Shown here one piece after another: positions 42,977 to 52,702 of a stretch of 64,000 bases of DNA. Numbering within the stretch: position 1 is the first letter of the stretch; every line of letters starts with the position of its first letter. Source of the DNA: Bacillota bacterium (GTDB lineage Bacteria; Bacillota; Clostridia; Lachnospirales; Lachnospiraceae); contig JAEZTJ010000033.1 of NCBI GenBank assembly GCA_023421505.1, positions 62,001 to 126,000 on the forward strand, in the 5' to 3' direction. The translations under genes and the position numbers were made by a program. The notes under the pieces are model-generated. The model had not been told where the DNA came from and ran no database searches. It saw nothing but the letters and a program-made list of their open reading frames with translations.

Positions 42977-43666
42977 TTATGGTTTTCTCGCAAGCTGTAA
43001 ATCAATGGTATCATATATTGTGATTTGACCGCCTAGATTATCAATAGCTTTTTCAATTTCTGAAAATAATTTTTTTCTAGTATTTTGTTCAATTGCAATA
43101 TGGTCAGAATAAGTACCGAGAAGTGATATGTATTCTTTTGCACTAAAAGACCTTGTTCTATGATATAATTTGTAGCTTATGTCAACAAATCCATATTTCT
43201 GTGCTATATCTGCACGCTTTTTTGCATCATCCTCACTGTACTCATTAGGACTATGCGAATCAGGCATATATACAGAATATATTTTTTGTAATGCCTCGTG
43301 AATTTCTTCTGGTATCCAGTGAAACGCAGTTGCAGAATAAATTAAATCACATAAATTATTGTCACACACAAAATCTTCAAATTTTGCTATTACAGCTGAA
43401 AATTTAGGGAACTCTTTGAATTTTTGACGACATAATTCAGCCAAATTTTCGCCGCATTCCACAGCAGTTAACTTACACCCAGTTTTTAATATTGGTAGTG
43501 TTGCTTGTCCTCCACCAATACCAATTTCGATAACATTACTGGATTCATTAATTGGGATATACTTAAAGATATCTTCGTACAGCTCCGAAACATATCCTGG
43601 TCGCATTTTTTCATACTTTTCGGCTTCTGTGTTAAACGTCCATTCCAACCCTTTGGTTATTGACAT
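42977..43666 (-). CDS. class I SAM-dependent methyltransferase
   Basis: 229 residues. SAM motif I VIEIGIGGGQATLPIL, acidic LTAVECGENLA, and motif IV-like DLIYSATAFHWIPEE. The size and motifs fit the UbiE/Methyltransf_11 group; the acceptor is unknown. GGAGGTGGAATT precedes the ATG. Confidence 0.85.
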   Translation of the reverse strand: MSITKGLEWTFNTEAEKYEKMRPGYVSELYEDIFKYIPINESSNVIEIGIGGGQATLPILKTGCKLTAVECGENLAELCRQKFKEFPKFSAVIAKFEDFVCDNNLCDLIYSATAFHWIPEEIHEALQKIYSVYMPDSHSPNEYSEDDAKKRADIAQKYGFVDISYKLYHRTRSFSAKEYISLLGTYSDHIAIEQNTRKKLFSEIEKAIDNLGGQITIYDTIDLQLARKP

Positions 43667-43737
43667 AATTCCACCTCCAAAATAAATAGTCTTTTATTCC
43701 AATCGTTGACGATGGCGAACTACTTAATTCACACTAA

Positions 43738-44691
43738 TTATATTTGTTCAAGTGGCTTCAAACATAAATAAGTTAAGTACGGTGATGAATTTTTCTTTTG
43801 TCCAAACTCCCATCCTTTAAGCTTCAGATATATAGATTCTGGTGTAAATAATCCATCTTCTCCCTGTTTGCCTTGTATAATTGATAGCATTTCTCTATAA
43901 CGTTTGTCATTCTTTATACTTTCACATTTACGCAAAACATTAACAACACTTACTATATCATACCATATGCTGGGAGCTTTCAATTTGCGAAAGTCCGTGC
44001 CCATATAAAACATATATGGATGGCTATTTTGACTATTTTCCCATAATGTCAATAGCAGATTAGTTGATTTATTTATTGTATCTTGATAATTTGTTTCAGG
44101 TACATCCAAGAGTAAATTCAACATTATAAGAGTTGCATAAGGACAACAGTCATCTTTTCGTCCTGGACCTCTGAATTTCCCATGTTCACTTGAAACTATA
44201 CACGAGAAACCATTATCACTAAATAATGAGCTTAGAAAAGCTACACCTTTCTTAATGTGAGTTTCATAATCTATTTCAGCTTTTAAAAGAACATGAAGTA
44301 GTAATGGTGCATCGCATAAACACCATCCAAAGGTATCCTCTCCACTTCCTCCAAAATGTTTTGGTATATTAGTAAGAGATTGGTATACACCATTATTATC
44401 TTTATGCTTCAAAATTTCATTGACCGCTATCTGAATCTCTGGAACTGAGCAATCTAATCCTATATCTAATAGGAATATTAATTTATATATTGGTAATTCG
44501 GGATTTTTATGGCTGCTTACTAAGGTGTTGTGATAATCAGTAATATCATACAGGTAAGTTTTTATTTTTTCATTCTTTAAAACGCTGTATTTTAATTCAA
44601 TCAAGTCTTCTTTTTTTTCATGTAAAATATTTAAACGTATTGCATACTGCAACCACTCTTCACTTTTATCCAATAATTCATTAATTAACAT
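43738..44691 (-). CDS. alpha/alpha-toroid (prenyltransferase/terpene-cyclase-like) protein
   Basis: 317 residues. Repeated helical hairpins with GSGEDTFGWCLCDAPLLLHV, and the KFRGPGRKDDCCPYATLIML stretch, which look like the alpha/alpha-barrel of prenyltransferase-beta or squalene-cyclase-like repeats. No DxDD or QW-type catalytic motif is evident. The role is unknown; protein or carbohydrate binding is as likely as catalysis. GGAGTGAGTT precedes the ATG. Confidence 0.55.
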   Translation of the reverse strand: MLINELLDKSEEWLQYAIRLNILHEKKEDLIELKYSVLKNEKIKTYLYDITDYHNTLVSSHKNPELPIYKLIFLLDIGLDCSVPEIQIAVNEILKHKDNNGVYQSLTNIPKHFGGSGEDTFGWCLCDAPLLLHVLLKAEIDYETHIKKGVAFLSSLFSDNGFSCIVSSEHGKFRGPGRKDDCCPYATLIMLNLLLDVPETNYQDTINKSTNLLLTLWENSQNSHPYMFYMGTDFRKLKAPSIWYDIVSVVNVLRKCESIKNDKRYREMLSIIQGKQGEDGLFTPESIYLKLKGWEFGQKKNSSPYLTYLCLKPLEQI

Positions 44692-44824
44692 AACTCACTC
44701 CTATTCTGTAGAAACGTACCTGTTCACAGTTTTAAACAACTACGGTTTTCTACTTCTTACACGAACCATTACTCAAATAAATATAATAGGATGATTGTTT
44801 AACTGCACGTCATGCTCATTAGCT

Positions 44825-45358
44825 TTATTCATCAATGCTTTTTTCATACAAGCAAAACCATTTTAAACCGTATTGACTAAGTCCAATATCCTCTTTACCA
44901 ATATAGATGAACCCGCTTTTTTCATATGATTTTATTGCTACATAATTTTTTTCATAAACATAAAGCCGTATCGCTTTTACGCCATCTTTTTTTGCATATT
45001 GTTTAGAGAAACTAAGCATTTTTGAACCAATCCCTTGGCGTTGATAATTAGGATGCACAACAAAAATATGTATAAATAGCATGTCCGAGTAGTTAGTTTC
45101 ATCATATTTAAGACTTTCGTTTGTTTCAGCGTTCCCATTATGTGTTAATGCAATAGAGCCAACAATCTTTCCATCTACTTTTGCAACATATAATGTATCA
45201 CTTTCAAGAAAATACAAAGCTTCCTGTCTTGTAGGATAATATCCCTTTCTAAATCCAGGATTATAATCTTTTGTCACTAAGAAATCACATAAATCATTAT
45301 ATAAATTTTCCACTTCATCTATATCGCTTAACGACGCTTTAATAAATTTTATATCCAT
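44825..45358 (-). CDS. GNAT acetyltransferase
   Basis: About 177 residues. Acetyl-CoA loop HPNYQRQGIGSKMLSFSKQY and closing YEKSGFIYIGKEDIG. ATG 45358 has AGGAAGG upstream; an earlier GTG at 45367 overlaps that site. Substrate unknown. Confidence 0.85.
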   Translation of the reverse strand: MDIKFIKASLSDIDEVENLYNDLCDFLVTKDYNPGFRKGYYPTRQEALYFLESDTLYVAKVDGKIVGSIALTHNGNAETNESLKYDETNYSDMLFIHIFVVHPNYQRQGIGSKMLSFSKQYAKKDGVKAIRLYVYEKNYVAIKSYEKSGFIYIGKEDIGLSQYGLKWFCLYEKSIDE

Positions 45359-45458
45359 TATTTTCACCTTCCTACTATATCAGTAAGTCTCAATCAAATT
45401 TTTGTTACTTTATACAGTTTATTATTTCATAAATATAAGGGGAAGTTGAACTGCCAAA

Positions 45459-45545
45459 TTAACTTGGCTTCTGCTTACACTTTAAAGTAATCTCATACAG
45501 CCAAATATCATCCCTTTGATTATTCTCAATTATTTTTGTTAGGCC
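45459..45545 (-). pseudogene. small 3' remnant of a methyltransferase-like gene
   Basis: 28 codons (NNQRDDIWLYEITLKCKQKPS) ending at TAA, without a start, between two intact genes. The ending DIWLYEITLKCK resembles the C-terminus of class I methyltransferases. It is too short to be certain. Confidence 0.3.
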
Positions 45546-45587
45546 TCAAGCTTGTCCATAAACTAAATTATATGCAAATTACTATAA

Positions 45588-46175
45588 TCAGAAATTACTG
45601 CCAAGTCTATACGCCTCTCTAAGATGTTCAGGAATTCTTTCTTTCCGTTCTTCTTCATTCCAACGAGTAATTCCATCAAAAATAATCATCTCTTTATTCT
45701 TAGCGCGATAACGGATCCTATCTCCCAGCATCACTGTCTCCATGGCTGCTTTTTCGCCGTCTTCCTCTAAACTATGTAATGTTTTGCCAGCACAAACCAA
45801 AAACAAAGCCTTTTCTAATATTTTCATTGTAGGATTAGGATTATATGCAAATCCTGATGTCCATACCCTATCAAACCAACCGACTAATTTTGCTGGAGCC
45901 TCTGTCCAAAACACAGGATATATAAATACAATAGCATCACACTCTTGTATTTTCTTTTGTTCTTTCATCACATCCTCTGCTACCGGTATTTCAGTTCTAT
46001 AATTTGTCTCTCTGGAATATTCCTCCTCTGATATATCTGTTTTAAATTTCATATCATATAAATCAGACACCACATATTCATGACCTGCTGCTTTTAGACC
46101 TTTCATGAAACTATCTAATATACTATGCGTAAAGCTATCTTTACTTGGATGACAATATACAATGAATACCTTCAT
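45588..46175 (-). CDS. NAD(P)H dehydrogenase (quinone)-type flavodoxin-fold protein
   Basis: 195 residues of the Flavodoxin_2 (MdaB/KefF/NQO) family: YCHPSKDSFTHSILDSF at the FMN site and PVFWTEAPAKLVGWFDRVWT. GGAGGAAATAAGT precedes the ATG. Probably a two-electron quinone or small-molecule reductase. Confidence 0.85.
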   Translation of the reverse strand: MKVFIVYCHPSKDSFTHSILDSFMKGLKAAGHEYVVSDLYDMKFKTDISEEEYSRETNYRTEIPVAEDVMKEQKKIQECDAIVFIYPVFWTEAPAKLVGWFDRVWTSGFAYNPNPTMKILEKALFLVCAGKTLHSLEEDGEKAAMETVMLGDRIRYRAKNKEMIIFDGITRWNEEERKERIPEHLREAYRLGSNF

Positions 46176-46514
46176 ACTTATTTCCTCCGTATAATAAGTT
46201 TTTAGCTAGGCTATAAAGCTTATTTTTGTTAAGTTAATGGTTACTTTGAATAGGTGTATCCTAGCGCCAAAATACCTGTCATAGGTTTCTAGCTCTTTAT
46301 GAAGGAACATATCATACCAAGTTAAAAAGGCGGATAACTTGTTTTATAAAAATTCATTTCTGAACTATTATTGTGTATTCTCTACCACACTGCACATTTT
46401 TTAACTTCCATATTCTCTCCATTAAGTATACATTTTTAAATGATTTGTATTTACAGGATATACCGATTAATACAATCGAGGGATTTCGTTCATTTTTAAT
46501 CAATTACCAGATCC
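46176..46514. other. intergenic region without recognisable gene
   Basis: 339 bp between the quinone reductase and the large lipoprotein gene. Several short broken frames are visible on the minus strand but none has a start and a protein-like composition. No repeat family member or RNA was seen. Confidence 0.4.
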
Positions 46515-48002
46515 TTATTCCATAATTAATGAATCTACATATGAGCCTTCGAATATCCTGCTATCCCCTCTAAAATCAATTAATGTTCCAGTAACACTTT
46601 CAGAAGAACCAGGTATATCCTTCTCCTCACCATTATGATTATTTATAATGCTTAATCCATATTGGTGAACCTCTTTTGATGCATAATACTTTTCGTATAA
46701 AATATAAGAATACTCATTCCTTTTAAAAGTAATAAAATTCAAATCCAGCCCTTCATTCTCCGGCCCACCACCTCTCAGATAATAGCAGTAAGCAAAGCTA
46801 TTCCACGAATCCTCTAAAATGTCTGGATATTCCATCTCTATCTTATCTTTCGTCCCATATCTAAAAATAATATAGTCTTCTTCATCATTTATACATAATG
46901 ATACAGCTTTCTGCTCTTTTGATGTTCTAAAAGAATAAATAACTTTCTCATCCTCCTTGCAGAGATTTTCATTCAATTGGCTGCTTTTATCCTTATTACC
47001 ATTCACTTCGTTATCCGATAACTCTTTAAATTTTGTAATAAGATAATCTGTTACGCTTTTAACATCCTTATTGTTCCCTGAAGTATTAATATCCCTGTCT
47101 AACTCCGGATCATTGCTAAAGGCCCCATCATACTCTTGTAAGAATATCGTTGCCGCATCGCCAGAATTATCAACATCAGAAGTTATCACAATTATATCTT
47201 TAAGTCCGTCTTGATTCACGTCTTTAAATGAAACTGCTTTAACATCCACATTATTGGTAATTGGGGAATCAAGCTGATATAGTATGTCTCCATCCTTATC
47301 GGTAATAAAAAATCCTACCGGTACATAGTCAGGCGAGTTATATTTTCCTGTTACAAATTTTACCTCTCCCCAGGAATTTAATTCCACAATAAAGGATTGA
47401 TCCTCCATCGGACTAAATTCTTTGTTATCCTTTATATTTAGTGGCGTGAAGTGAAACACTCCCTCTGGCGGTTGTGCAATACTAAGATCTGATTTATTCT
47501 TGAGGCTAATTGTTGCATCAATTGCATCGTTCGTTTTAAATATAAAATTGATCGTTCCTTCATTTCCTCTAGTATCCGTAAACTGACATTCAACCATATC
47601 GTTATTAATTGTTCCGTCTAGGTCTGCTACCGTATTCGCATAAGATGGTGCAGGACCAACGACAGTTAGCTCACCTGTCATTTTATTATTATTAATACTC
47701 GTAATGATGAAGGATACACCTATTTCTTGGGTTTGATCCTCTTTACTCATAATCCAGGTCTTTTTAACATATTGATTATAGTCAATTGTACCTCTTGTAG
47801 AAATTGACGTTGTTGGAGTAGGTGTTGGTGCAGATGAAGGCGTAGTCTCTTCTGGAGCTTTTGTAGCCTCATTCATTTCCGGTGTCACTAAGTTCGATTT
47901 CGTAATTTGTTGAGAGATATTTGTTGTACTATTTCTTTCACATCCTACCAACATAAGAGAGAACATCATAAAAGTAAAGATTATATGTAATTTTTTATTC
48001 AT
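46515..48002 (-). CDS. large lipoprotein with FG-GAP-like module
   Basis: 495 residues. Lipobox LMLVGC (Cys21), Ser/Thr/Pro linker (PSSAPTPTPTTS), then a domain of about 110 residues (QYVKKTWIMSKEDQTQEIGV). Next comes a module, FIVELNSWGEVKFVTGKYNS with AVSFKDVNQDGLKDIIVIT, homologous to the C-terminal part of the lipoprotein at 37983-39314. It ends in a further domain of about 170 residues (EKVIYSFRTSKEQKAVSL). GGAGGAATAT precedes the ATG. Exported and anchored; function unknown. Confidence 0.6.
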   Translation of the reverse strand: MNKKLHIIFTFMMFSLMLVGCERNSTTNISQQITKSNLVTPEMNEATKAPEETTPSSAPTPTPTTSISTRGTIDYNQYVKKTWIMSKEDQTQEIGVSFIITSINNNKMTGELTVVGPAPSYANTVADLDGTINNDMVECQFTDTRGNEGTINFIFKTNDAIDATISLKNKSDLSIAQPPEGVFHFTPLNIKDNKEFSPMEDQSFIVELNSWGEVKFVTGKYNSPDYVPVGFFITDKDGDILYQLDSPITNNVDVKAVSFKDVNQDGLKDIIVITSDVDNSGDAATIFLQEYDGAFSNDPELDRDINTSGNNKDVKSVTDYLITKFKELSDNEVNGNKDKSSQLNENLCKEDEKVIYSFRTSKEQKAVSLCINDEEDYIIFRYGTKDKIEMEYPDILEDSWNSFAYCYYLRGGGPENEGLDLNFITFKRNEYSYILYEKYYASKEVHQYGLSIINNHNGEEKDIPGSSESVTGTLIDFRGDSRIFEGSYVDSLIME

Positions 48003-48074
48003 ATATTCCTCCGTTAAGTGTTAAGTAAGAATGCGATCAATAAAAAACCTCTTGCAGCAATTCAATTTGATTAA

Positions 48075-48215
48075 CTAATGTTTTAAAAGTCTTTGTTTAT
48101 GCTTTCTGAGGAATACCTGTTTAGCTAAAGATGATGTAAGAACTCTTATAGTTTTAGCTGCGCCCGATGCTCCCAGCATAACACCACAATACAGTATTAC
48201 TGATTTGTAACCTTT
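48075..48215 (-). pseudogene. gene remnant
   Basis: 46 codons ending at TAG without a start: SVILYCGVMLGASGAAKTIR then VLTSSLAKQVFLRKHK. Protein-like composition with a hydrophobic first half and basic end suggests the tail of a lost membrane or mobile-element gene. Family not identified. Confidence 0.3.
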
Positions 48216-48270
48216 TCAGTTTCAAGCATGTCACTAAAAGCACGCAACACATAAATAAAATCTTAATTGT

Positions 48271-48738
48271 TTAATAAGCTTTTTTTACATCAAGGACTAA
48301 ATTATATTCAAAATTTTCCCCATTCATTAAAGTTCCACTTACCGAGAAATTTAACGATTTCTTTATTTGCTTTAAATCATCGTCATAAAATAAGTCTTCT
48401 GAACTAATTGAACCCATATCTTGTTGAATATGTGTACCTTTAGTAAAGCCTTCAATGCTTTCCGAATTATTTAAAATAGTATTCTCAACCCCATCCTTGT
48501 AAAAAAAGAATTTTATAGCACTATATTTCACATCTGATAGTTCTTCACCTTTAAAATTCAAATCTCCACCAATAAATTTTTCTAAATCATCAGTCACAAT
48601 AATTAAGCCATTATTTATCGCTAAAGCTTCATTTTCACCACGAAAAGAATAGATTTCTATTTCCTCTTGATGTTTTGTGCATGATGTCATAAGGAATATT
48701 ACAATTACAAAGACAATTATTAAAAATTTTTTTATCAT
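48271..48738 (-). CDS. small lipoprotein
   Basis: 155 residues from ATG 48738, set by GGGAGG upstream. Lipobox FLMTSC; the mature domain begins EIEIYSFRGENEALAINNGL, which resembles the start of the lipoprotein at 49639 (YTYKGENDSW), and both continue with a KGEL/KGEELSD strand. Probably the same beta-rich family; role unknown. Confidence 0.6.
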   Translation of the reverse strand: MIKKFLIIVFVIVIFLMTSCTKHQEEIEIYSFRGENEALAINNGLIIVTDDLEKFIGGDLNFKGEELSDVKYSAIKFFFYKDGVENTILNNSESIEGFTKGTHIQQDMGSISSEDLFYDDDLKQIKKSLNFSVSGTLMNGENFEYNLVLDVKKAY

Positions 48739-48951
48739 TATTTTAACCTCCCTTTGCACATCTTATAATCTCGCAATTATTTACTATTGCGAATGATTAT
48801 GGAATAATATAATTATTTTTATACAGACAATGTTATATTAGGAAAATTGATTTTAATATACTTTAAGAATTTCTCGTAACTATTTATTGTAAATCTATTC
48901 TTATCTACTCTAATTCCTAATCCAATTTTTAATACTAAAATTAAATAGTTT

Positions 48952-49530
48952 TTATTTTCTATAAATTCTTAGCAAACAATAATCAAACCCTTGTCGTATG
49001 CTATGCAAGACCTCTACTTCAACAGGTAACCCAAAAATCGTTTCAAACAGTTTTTTGTTATATCCAGCAGTACAATGGCACCATGTTAATGAATCAGAGC
49101 GTTTTGCTTTTTCCAACATCGGACATTCACAGGTGAAAATTTTTGTATATAATTGATTATCCTTGATATACCAGCCCGCACCACTTTCATTCATAGCATT
49201 TACAAATCTCTCCAAGTCCTTATCAAGAGATAAATACAGTTGTTTCAAAACTCTTGCCGTATCTTCTAATCTACCATTTTCATTGCAATAGCAATTCATA
49301 CGAATCACTTTTACAATGCCCTCATCAAATGTATTTTCAAGAAGAATAGATAAATTTTCTACCCATTCTGCCCGTTCAACAGGTGATGAATTTGTTACTA
49401 AAGGTAGTCTTGATATTATATATTCCGTCATTTCTTTTGATACAGTCATTTCCAGACTGTGTCTAAGACGTGCCAATTCATCTATCTCTAATGTTGGAGA
49501 TACTTGCTCTGGCATAGAAAAATTTTTCAT
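48952..49530 (-). CDS. cysteine-containing hypothetical protein (DUF6144-like)
   Basis: 192 residues. No signal peptide. Four conserved-looking cysteines in MNCYCNENGRLEDT and FTCECPMLEKAKRSDSLTWCHCTAGYNKKLFE, the second part typical of a small Lachnospiraceae/Clostridium family, possibly DUF6144. The Cys layout would suit metal or Fe-S binding. AGGGGAGAG precedes the ATG. Function unknown. Confidence 0.55.
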   Translation of the reverse strand: MKNFSMPEQVSPTLEIDELARLRHSLEMTVSKEMTEYIISRLPLVTNSSPVERAEWVENLSILLENTFDEGIVKVIRMNCYCNENGRLEDTARVLKQLYLSLDKDLERFVNAMNESGAGWYIKDNQLYTKIFTCECPMLEKAKRSDSLTWCHCTAGYNKKLFETIFGLPVEVEVLHSIRQGFDYCLLRIYRK

Positions 49531-49638
49531 AGCTCTCCCCTTACAAATTCTTATCTTTGTTTTATACTAAATCTTCAGCTCGCCATTACTATATTCATCT
49601 TTTCTAACCAATGAAAGCCATCTTTTATTTCTCTTATC

Positions 49639-50088
49639 TTACTTAGACTCTTTTAATTCAAAGCTCTGCACATCGTCGTCAAGAGTAATGGTAACCTTTA
49701 TTATGTCATTTTCAATAGGAATTGCACTGCCTTTTCCGCTTGACTTAAGCGAAAAAGTTTTTGATTGAATACTCTCTCCAGTTTCATAGTCAGTTACCCT
49801 TTTTTCTTTACCGGTGCTAGTCTCATATAAAATTTCCATATGCCTTACAGAAGATAAATCGGTTAGTTCTCCTTTATATGTTAATAGCAGCTCCTCGTTT
49901 GATTCACTTTCCTTGTCAAGCTTCCCCTTTTTTTCTGTAAACGTTACCGTACCGGCGGTCTGGTAGACAGCACTCCATGAATCATTTTCTCCTTTATAGG
50001 TATAATTGTACTTTGTAACATCTTTTTTTGTACATCCTGCCGCTGTTAGTATCAATAATACAATCATAATAATATAAATTTTTTTCAT
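49639..50088 (-). CDS. small lipoprotein
   Basis: 149 residues from ATG 50088, set by AGGAGGCAGG upstream (the frame to 50124 lacks one). Lipobox LTAAGC, mature part YNYTYKGENDSWSAVYQTAG with LLLTYKGELTDLSSVRHMEI. Related in layout to the lipoprotein at 48271. One of a series of small envelope lipoproteins in this region. Confidence 0.6.
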   Translation of the reverse strand: MKKIYIIMIVLLILTAAGCTKKDVTKYNYTYKGENDSWSAVYQTAGTVTFTEKKGKLDKESESNEELLLTYKGELTDLSSVRHMEILYETSTGKEKRVTDYETGESIQSKTFSLKSSGKGSAIPIENDIIKVTITLDDDVQSFELKESK

Positions 50089-50124
50089 TCCCTGCCTCCT
50101 GAACTGATTGTAATTGCAATTCAA

Positions 50125-50364
50125 TTAACTAAGTTCCCTGTCCTTCGGTGCTATTAATTAATAATATATCATAATGTTCCATATAATTCCACTCTACTAC
50201 GAGCAATAATTTGTCATATACCCTAATACTCCTTCTAAGCTGGTATCTTTTCCGTTTAAGCTTCTTTTTCTCATATTATATCCTTGATAAACACCAATAT
50301 CGTTTACATCTAGTGAGAATATTAAACTATACTAGTCTGCCTTCTCATTTTTTATATAATAAAA
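50125..50364. other. intergenic region before the glmS terminator
   Basis: AT-rich stretch without recognisable genes or repeats. The glmS terminator follows at 50365. Confidence 0.35.
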
Positions 50365-50408
50365 AACTGATGTAAGAGATTCGTAAAATCCCTTACACCA
50401 GTTAATTA
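50365..50408 (-). terminator. terminator of glmS
   Basis: Minus-strand stem AACTGGTGTAAGGGA/CTCTTACATCAGTT followed by TTTTTATTAT, about 150 bp after the glmS stop codon. Confidence 0.7.
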
Positions 50409-50556
50409 ATAAATTATTCTCCGCATTACATTTAGCATAGTTAAAAACAACTTAAAATATTTATTTACCAATACTTAACATTTATATTTAGAGCAGTTAA
50501 TACTATAAAATCCACCCATACTCCTTTTATCTTACACCGTCTAGGCCCTATCCCCT

Positions 50557-52380
50557 CTACTCAACCGTCACGGCTTTCGCCAAATGCCTTGGCTGATCTA
50601 CATTATATCCTCTGTGTACACAGGAATAATACGCCAGAAGCTGCAAGACTACTGCTGTTGTAAACGGGGTTAAATAATCCGGCAGTACCGGCAAAGCGAT
50701 ATGGCAATCATATGCCGACGCTTCCACCTCTGCTTCTCCATTCGTAATAAGAATAACAAAAGCTCCCCTGGCACGAACCTCACGGATATTTGATACCATC
50801 TTAGCAAATACCTTAGATTGGGTTGCGAGAGCCACTACCGGGACGCCCTCCGTAATCAGAGATAACGTACCATGCTTTAACTCACCTGCCGCGTAGGCTT
50901 CCGAATGAATATAGCTGATCTCCTTCAGCTTAATCGAACCTTCCCAGCACAGAGGATAATCAAGGCCTCTGCCGATAAAGAATAAATCCTCCTTCGCTGC
51001 AAGGCTCATACACATCTCATCTATCTGAGGAATATAGGTTAACGTCTTCTCTATGGCAGAAATAACCTCTTTTAACTCTCCCAAATACTGCGTAAGCAGC
51101 TCCTTAGTAATCCTTCCCCGTATATATGCAAAATGATAGGTAAGAAGATAAAGACAGGATAACTGAGCTGTATATGCCTTTGTACAGGCAACCGCAATCT
51201 CAGGGCCTGCATGCGTATAGAGAACATAATCACTTTCTCTGTCTATCGTTGAGCCCTTCACATTAACGATAGAAAGTGTTGTTGCTCCTTCCTCCTTCGC
51301 AAGTCTTAGTGCAGCGAGAGTATCTGCTGTTTCACCTGACTGGGAGATTGTGATTACCAGTGTGGTATTATCTATAATTGGCTCCTGATAGCGAAATTCC
51401 GAAGCAATCTCTACTGTGACCGGAATTTTGAGAAGCTTCTCTATCATAACTCTTCCGACCATTCCCGCATGCATTGCCGTACCACATGCGGTAATTATTA
51501 CGCGATTGATATTCTCAAAGATAGAATCCGAAATTTGATCTCCGGTAAAATCAATCAGACCATTCTTTCTTATTCTTGGAATAATGGTGGAACGGATGGC
51601 TTCCGGCTGCTCATTGATTTCCTTCAGCATATAGTGAGGATACCCGTTTTTCTGCGCTGCTTTGATATCCCAGCCAACATGGAGAAGCTTCGGTTCAATG
51701 ATCTCATCATTAAAATTAGTAAGTTCTATGCCCTCCTTTGTTAATTTTGCAATATGGTGCTCCGGAAGTACAAAATAATCCTTGGAAAATCCGATTAAAG
51801 CCACCATATCAGATGCAACAACGGAGCCCTCCTTAACATGGCAGGCTAGTAGTGGGCTTGCATTTCTAAGGCAATATACTACTTCCGGCTCCTCTTCAAA
51901 TAAGATGCAAAAGGCATATGCTCCTTCTATCCGTGCTGCTGCCTCTTTAATCGCTGCAGCTGCATCCCCCTGATAAAGGCTGTCAATGAGCATAGCTGCG
52001 ATTTCCGTGTCAGTCTGCGATACAGGATATCTGCCCGTCTTTTGAAGCTCCACCTCAAGCTCATGGTAATTTTCTATAATTCCATTATGAATCAGCGTCA
52101 CTTTTCCACAGGTATGAGGATGTGCATTCCCATCTGTTACTCCCCCGTGGGTTGCCCACCTTGTATGTCCGATTCCGCAAGTACCGGTAAGACCTCCGAT
52201 ACTATCCGCCTTTTCCTTGAGTACTGATACCTTACCGGCTGACTTAATGGTACGAATTCCTTCCTTTTCAACTAAGGAAATTCCGGCACTATCATATCCT
52301 CTGTATTCTAAAGTCGCAAGGCCTCCCAAAAGTATATTTTTAGCCTCAAGGCTTCCTGTATATCCAATAATTCCGCACAT
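50557..52380 (-). CDS. glmS: glucosamine-6-phosphate synthase
   Basis: 607-residue glutamine-fructose-6-phosphate aminotransferase. Cys2 (MCGIIGYTG) is the glutaminase nucleophile; LEYRGYDSAGISL and GHTRWATHGG complete that domain; two SIS domains follow (SQSGETADTLAALR), and the conserved C-terminal DQPRHLAKAVTVE. Supplies amino sugars for the wall, the step before murA's pathway. Controlled by an upstream glmS ribozyme. Confidence 0.97.
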   Translation of the reverse strand: MCGIIGYTGSLEAKNILLGGLATLEYRGYDSAGISLVEKEGIRTIKSAGKVSVLKEKADSIGGLTGTCGIGHTRWATHGGVTDGNAHPHTCGKVTLIHNGIIENYHELEVELQKTGRYPVSQTDTEIAAMLIDSLYQGDAAAAIKEAAARIEGAYAFCILFEEEPEVVYCLRNASPLLACHVKEGSVVASDMVALIGFSKDYFVLPEHHIAKLTKEGIELTNFNDEIIEPKLLHVGWDIKAAQKNGYPHYMLKEINEQPEAIRSTIIPRIRKNGLIDFTGDQISDSIFENINRVIITACGTAMHAGMVGRVMIEKLLKIPVTVEIASEFRYQEPIIDNTTLVITISQSGETADTLAALRLAKEEGATTLSIVNVKGSTIDRESDYVLYTHAGPEIAVACTKAYTAQLSCLYLLTYHFAYIRGRITKELLTQYLGELKEVISAIEKTLTYIPQIDEMCMSLAAKEDLFFIGRGLDYPLCWEGSIKLKEISYIHSEAYAAGELKHGTLSLITEGVPVVALATQSKVFAKMVSNIREVRARGAFVILITNGEAEVEASAYDCHIALPVLPDYLTPFTTAVVLQLLAYYSCVHRGYNVDQPRHLAKAVTVE

Positions 52381-52499
52381 ACTTCCTCCATTCTGCGCTT
52401 ATGATCGCCTCACTTTGCGAGACGATGCGCTAACCTATTCAATTGTCAATGTAGTTGGATGAATTCTCAGCACAAGTAAGCTTCGTACAATCCACGAAG

Positions 52500-52702
52500 T
52501 CCTTCCTGCACCTAATTCATTTACTTGGTTATGCCGCTGCTGTACTACGGTTACCCGCAGGTTTTTTTCGACATATCACATGCCCAAGTGCACGAGAGAG
52601 CATCCGCCGAATTCTTCGATAACTCCCTACCTCGTTAACCTCTCATTATTCTTGAATCTATCCTTATAATAGACTCTTTCACCCAAAAGAGGTGCCTGGC
52701 GC
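52500..52702 (-). ncRNA. glmS ribozyme
   Basis: Minus-strand self-cleaving ribozyme in the glmS leader. Seen: TTAGCGCCAGG at the 5' cleavage site (cleavage just before G at about 52702), TTAACGAGGTAGGGAGTTAT then CGAAGAATTCGGCGGATGCT (about 52580-52620), the invariant glmS core, and a 3' part with CCTGCGGGTAACCG. Glucosamine-6-phosphate triggers cleavage and mRNA decay. The 3' limit is approximate. Confidence 0.94.

Noticed and set aside
36000..50500. A defence island or prophage
   Set aside because: One frameshifted AAA ATPase, methyltransferase and DUF proteins are not enough; no restriction, toxin-antitoxin, integrase or phage structural genes were recognised.
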